Assembly: GCA_013041785.1 (NCBI GenBank)
Contig: JABDRK010000093.1
Coordinates: 1 to 5,750 of the forward strand
DNA: 5,750 bases
Reading direction: 5' to 3'
From: Eudoraea sp.
Lineage (GTDB): Bacteria; Bacteroidota; Bacteroidia; Flavobacteriales; Flavobacteriaceae
In this document: piece by piece, positions 4,869 through 5,750 of the stretch
How positions within the stretch are numbered: position 1 is the first letter of the stretch
Layout of the letters: the number at the start of each line of letters is the position of its first letter
Notes under the pieces: generated by a model
The model's database searches: none
What the model was told of the DNA's origin: nothing
Seen by the model: the letters and a program-made list of their open reading frames with translations, nothing else
Position numbers and translations under genes: made by a program

Positions 4869-5750
4869 ATGCCCAAATCCCGAATTTTCAGCAAACTGAT
4901 TTTGCTGGGTACTTTTTTCATGACCCTATCGGTCGTGGGACAGGTTACCTATTCGGATACGTTTAGTTCGGTTTCCTATGGAAACAATGACGGGAGCAAC
5001 AGCTTTTCCGGGAACTGGGTGGAGACCAATGAAACCACCAGCCCTTCCGGCGGGAGGATTTTGATAAACAGCAACCAGCTGCGGTTCCAGAACCTGGACA
5101 ACCGCTCAATAGCAAGGAACCTTGACCTTTCTGCGGCAGTAAGTGCCACCCTGACACTCGATTTTAATCGAACCAACGGGAATGAAAGTATTTTGGTTCA
5201 GTTATGGGATGGAAGCAGTTATAATACGGTGGCAACCCTTAGTGGTAGTGGTTCTGTCAATTACAATCTGGCTGCCAATGAAATGTCGGCTGCATCTTCA
5301 ATCCGCTTTATTACGGGAAGTGGGAACTGGGGAACTAGTGAGACCATTTTTGTTGATAACGTACTTTTTACGGCAGTCGTTAGTCCGGCCATTGCTATCG
5401 ATGACGTCACGGTAGATGAAGCGGCTGGTACGGCCACTTTCACCGCAACCCATGTAGGCCTCAATACAGCCGGGCCTTTTACTGTAAACTATCAAACAGC
5501 AGATATAACGGCAACTGCCGGAAGCGATTATACGGCTATCGTAGGCGGCGTCCTGAGCTTTAATGGGACGGTAGGGGATACCGAACAAATTACGGTTTCC
5601 ATTAGTGACGACGCCCTTTTTGAAGCTGCAGAAACCTACAGCATTCAACTTACCGGGTCTTCCGATCCTTCGGTTTTCTTAGGAAACACAGGTACCGGGA
5701 CTATTACAGACAATGAGGTGGTTTTGGGTAATACGCCTCTGACCCTCTTC
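4869..5750 (+). CDS. Secreted Calx-beta domain protein, 3'-truncated by the window edge
   Basis: The frame opens at ATG 4869 and has no stop through base 5750, giving 294 residues in the window. The start follows an A-rich leader (CGTAACAAATAACA) typical of Bacteroidota and gives a signal peptide: MPKSRIFSK, a hydrophobic core, then VVGQ, cleaved near residue 25. Residues about 28-168 form a beta-rich region with YSDTF, SGNW, LRFQNLDNRSIARNLDLS and LDFNRTN, resembling an N-terminal jelly-roll-like module; I cannot name its family securely. Residues about 173-283 are a Calx-beta domain: VTVDEAAGTATFT, DYTAIVGGVLSF, then DDALFEAAETYSIQL (Asp247, Asp248, Glu252, Glu255) and the closing GTGTITDNE. 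Calx-beta domains bind calcium in exchangers and recur in long bacterial adhesins. Inferred: a large exported surface protein or enzyme, probably with more repeats and perhaps a T9SS sorting domain beyond the edge. Its function is unknown. Confidence 0.88.
   Translation, partial: MPKSRIFSKLILLGTFFMTLSVVGQVTYSDTFSSVSYGNNDGSNSFSGNWVETNETTSPSGGRILINSNQLRFQNLDNRSIARNLDLSAAVSATLTLDFNRTNGNESILVQLWDGSSYNTVATLSGSGSVNYNLAANEMSAASSIRFITGSGNWGTSETIFVDNVLFTAVVSPAIAIDDVTVDEAAGTATFTATHVGLNTAGPFTVNYQTADITATAGSDYTAIVGGVLSFNGTVGDTEQITVSISDDALFEAAETYSIQLTGSSDPSVFLGNTGTGTITDNEVVLGNTPLTLF

Noticed and set aside
4963..5648. Minus-strand and alternative-frame open frames over the Calx-beta gene
   Set aside because: The plus frame from 4869 has a signal peptide, a beta-domain and a clear Calx-beta domain with no stop, so the overlapping frames are shadows.

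Overview
The window looks like chromosomal DNA of a Bacteroidota member, most likely a (marine) flavobacterium. This rests on family content: a type IX secretion system (T9SS) type B C-terminal sorting domain, a PorP/SprF-family outer-membrane protein, an OmpA protein with a PD40 propeller, and a Calx-beta surface protein. The absence of Shine-Dalgarno sequences before the starts and a TAnnTTTG-type promoter in front of the last gene fit the same assignment. No species can be named from the sequence.

Layout. Positions 1-1653 hold the 3' part of a large repetitive surface protein. It has one partial and three complete tandem beta-domains (DUF11/DUF7507-like) separated by Asp-rich linkers, and it ends in a gliding-motility-associated (CHU_C, type B) sorting domain. 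Eleven bases later comes a complete PorP/SprF-like gene (1665-2618). Fifteen bases after that comes a complete OmpA-family gene (2634-4646) with TPR-like, PD40 propeller, carboxypeptidase-regulatory-like and OmpA domains, an architecture resembling PorE. All three lie on the + strand and look like one operon. A 222-bp gap (4647-4868) holds a weak hairpin, an imperfect inverted repeat, a short direct repeat, a perfect DnaA-box 9-mer and a putative promoter. A fourth gene then starts at 4869 and runs off the right edge. It encodes a secreted protein with an N-terminal beta-sandwich-like region and a Calx-beta domain.

How the genes fit together (inference from family knowledge). The repeat protein would be exported by the T9SS through its type B C-terminal domain. 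The adjacent SprF-like protein would be its cognate outer-membrane partner, and the OmpA/PD40 protein would tie that complex to peptidoglycan. The repeats carry EF-hand-like and thrombospondin-3-like Asp loops, so the exported stalk probably binds calcium. The downstream Calx-beta protein is a second likely calcium-dependent surface protein. This is a recognisable flavobacterial module rather than a new system. The least explained parts are the 222-bp gap and the strong synonymous divergence between linkers that are identical in protein sequence.
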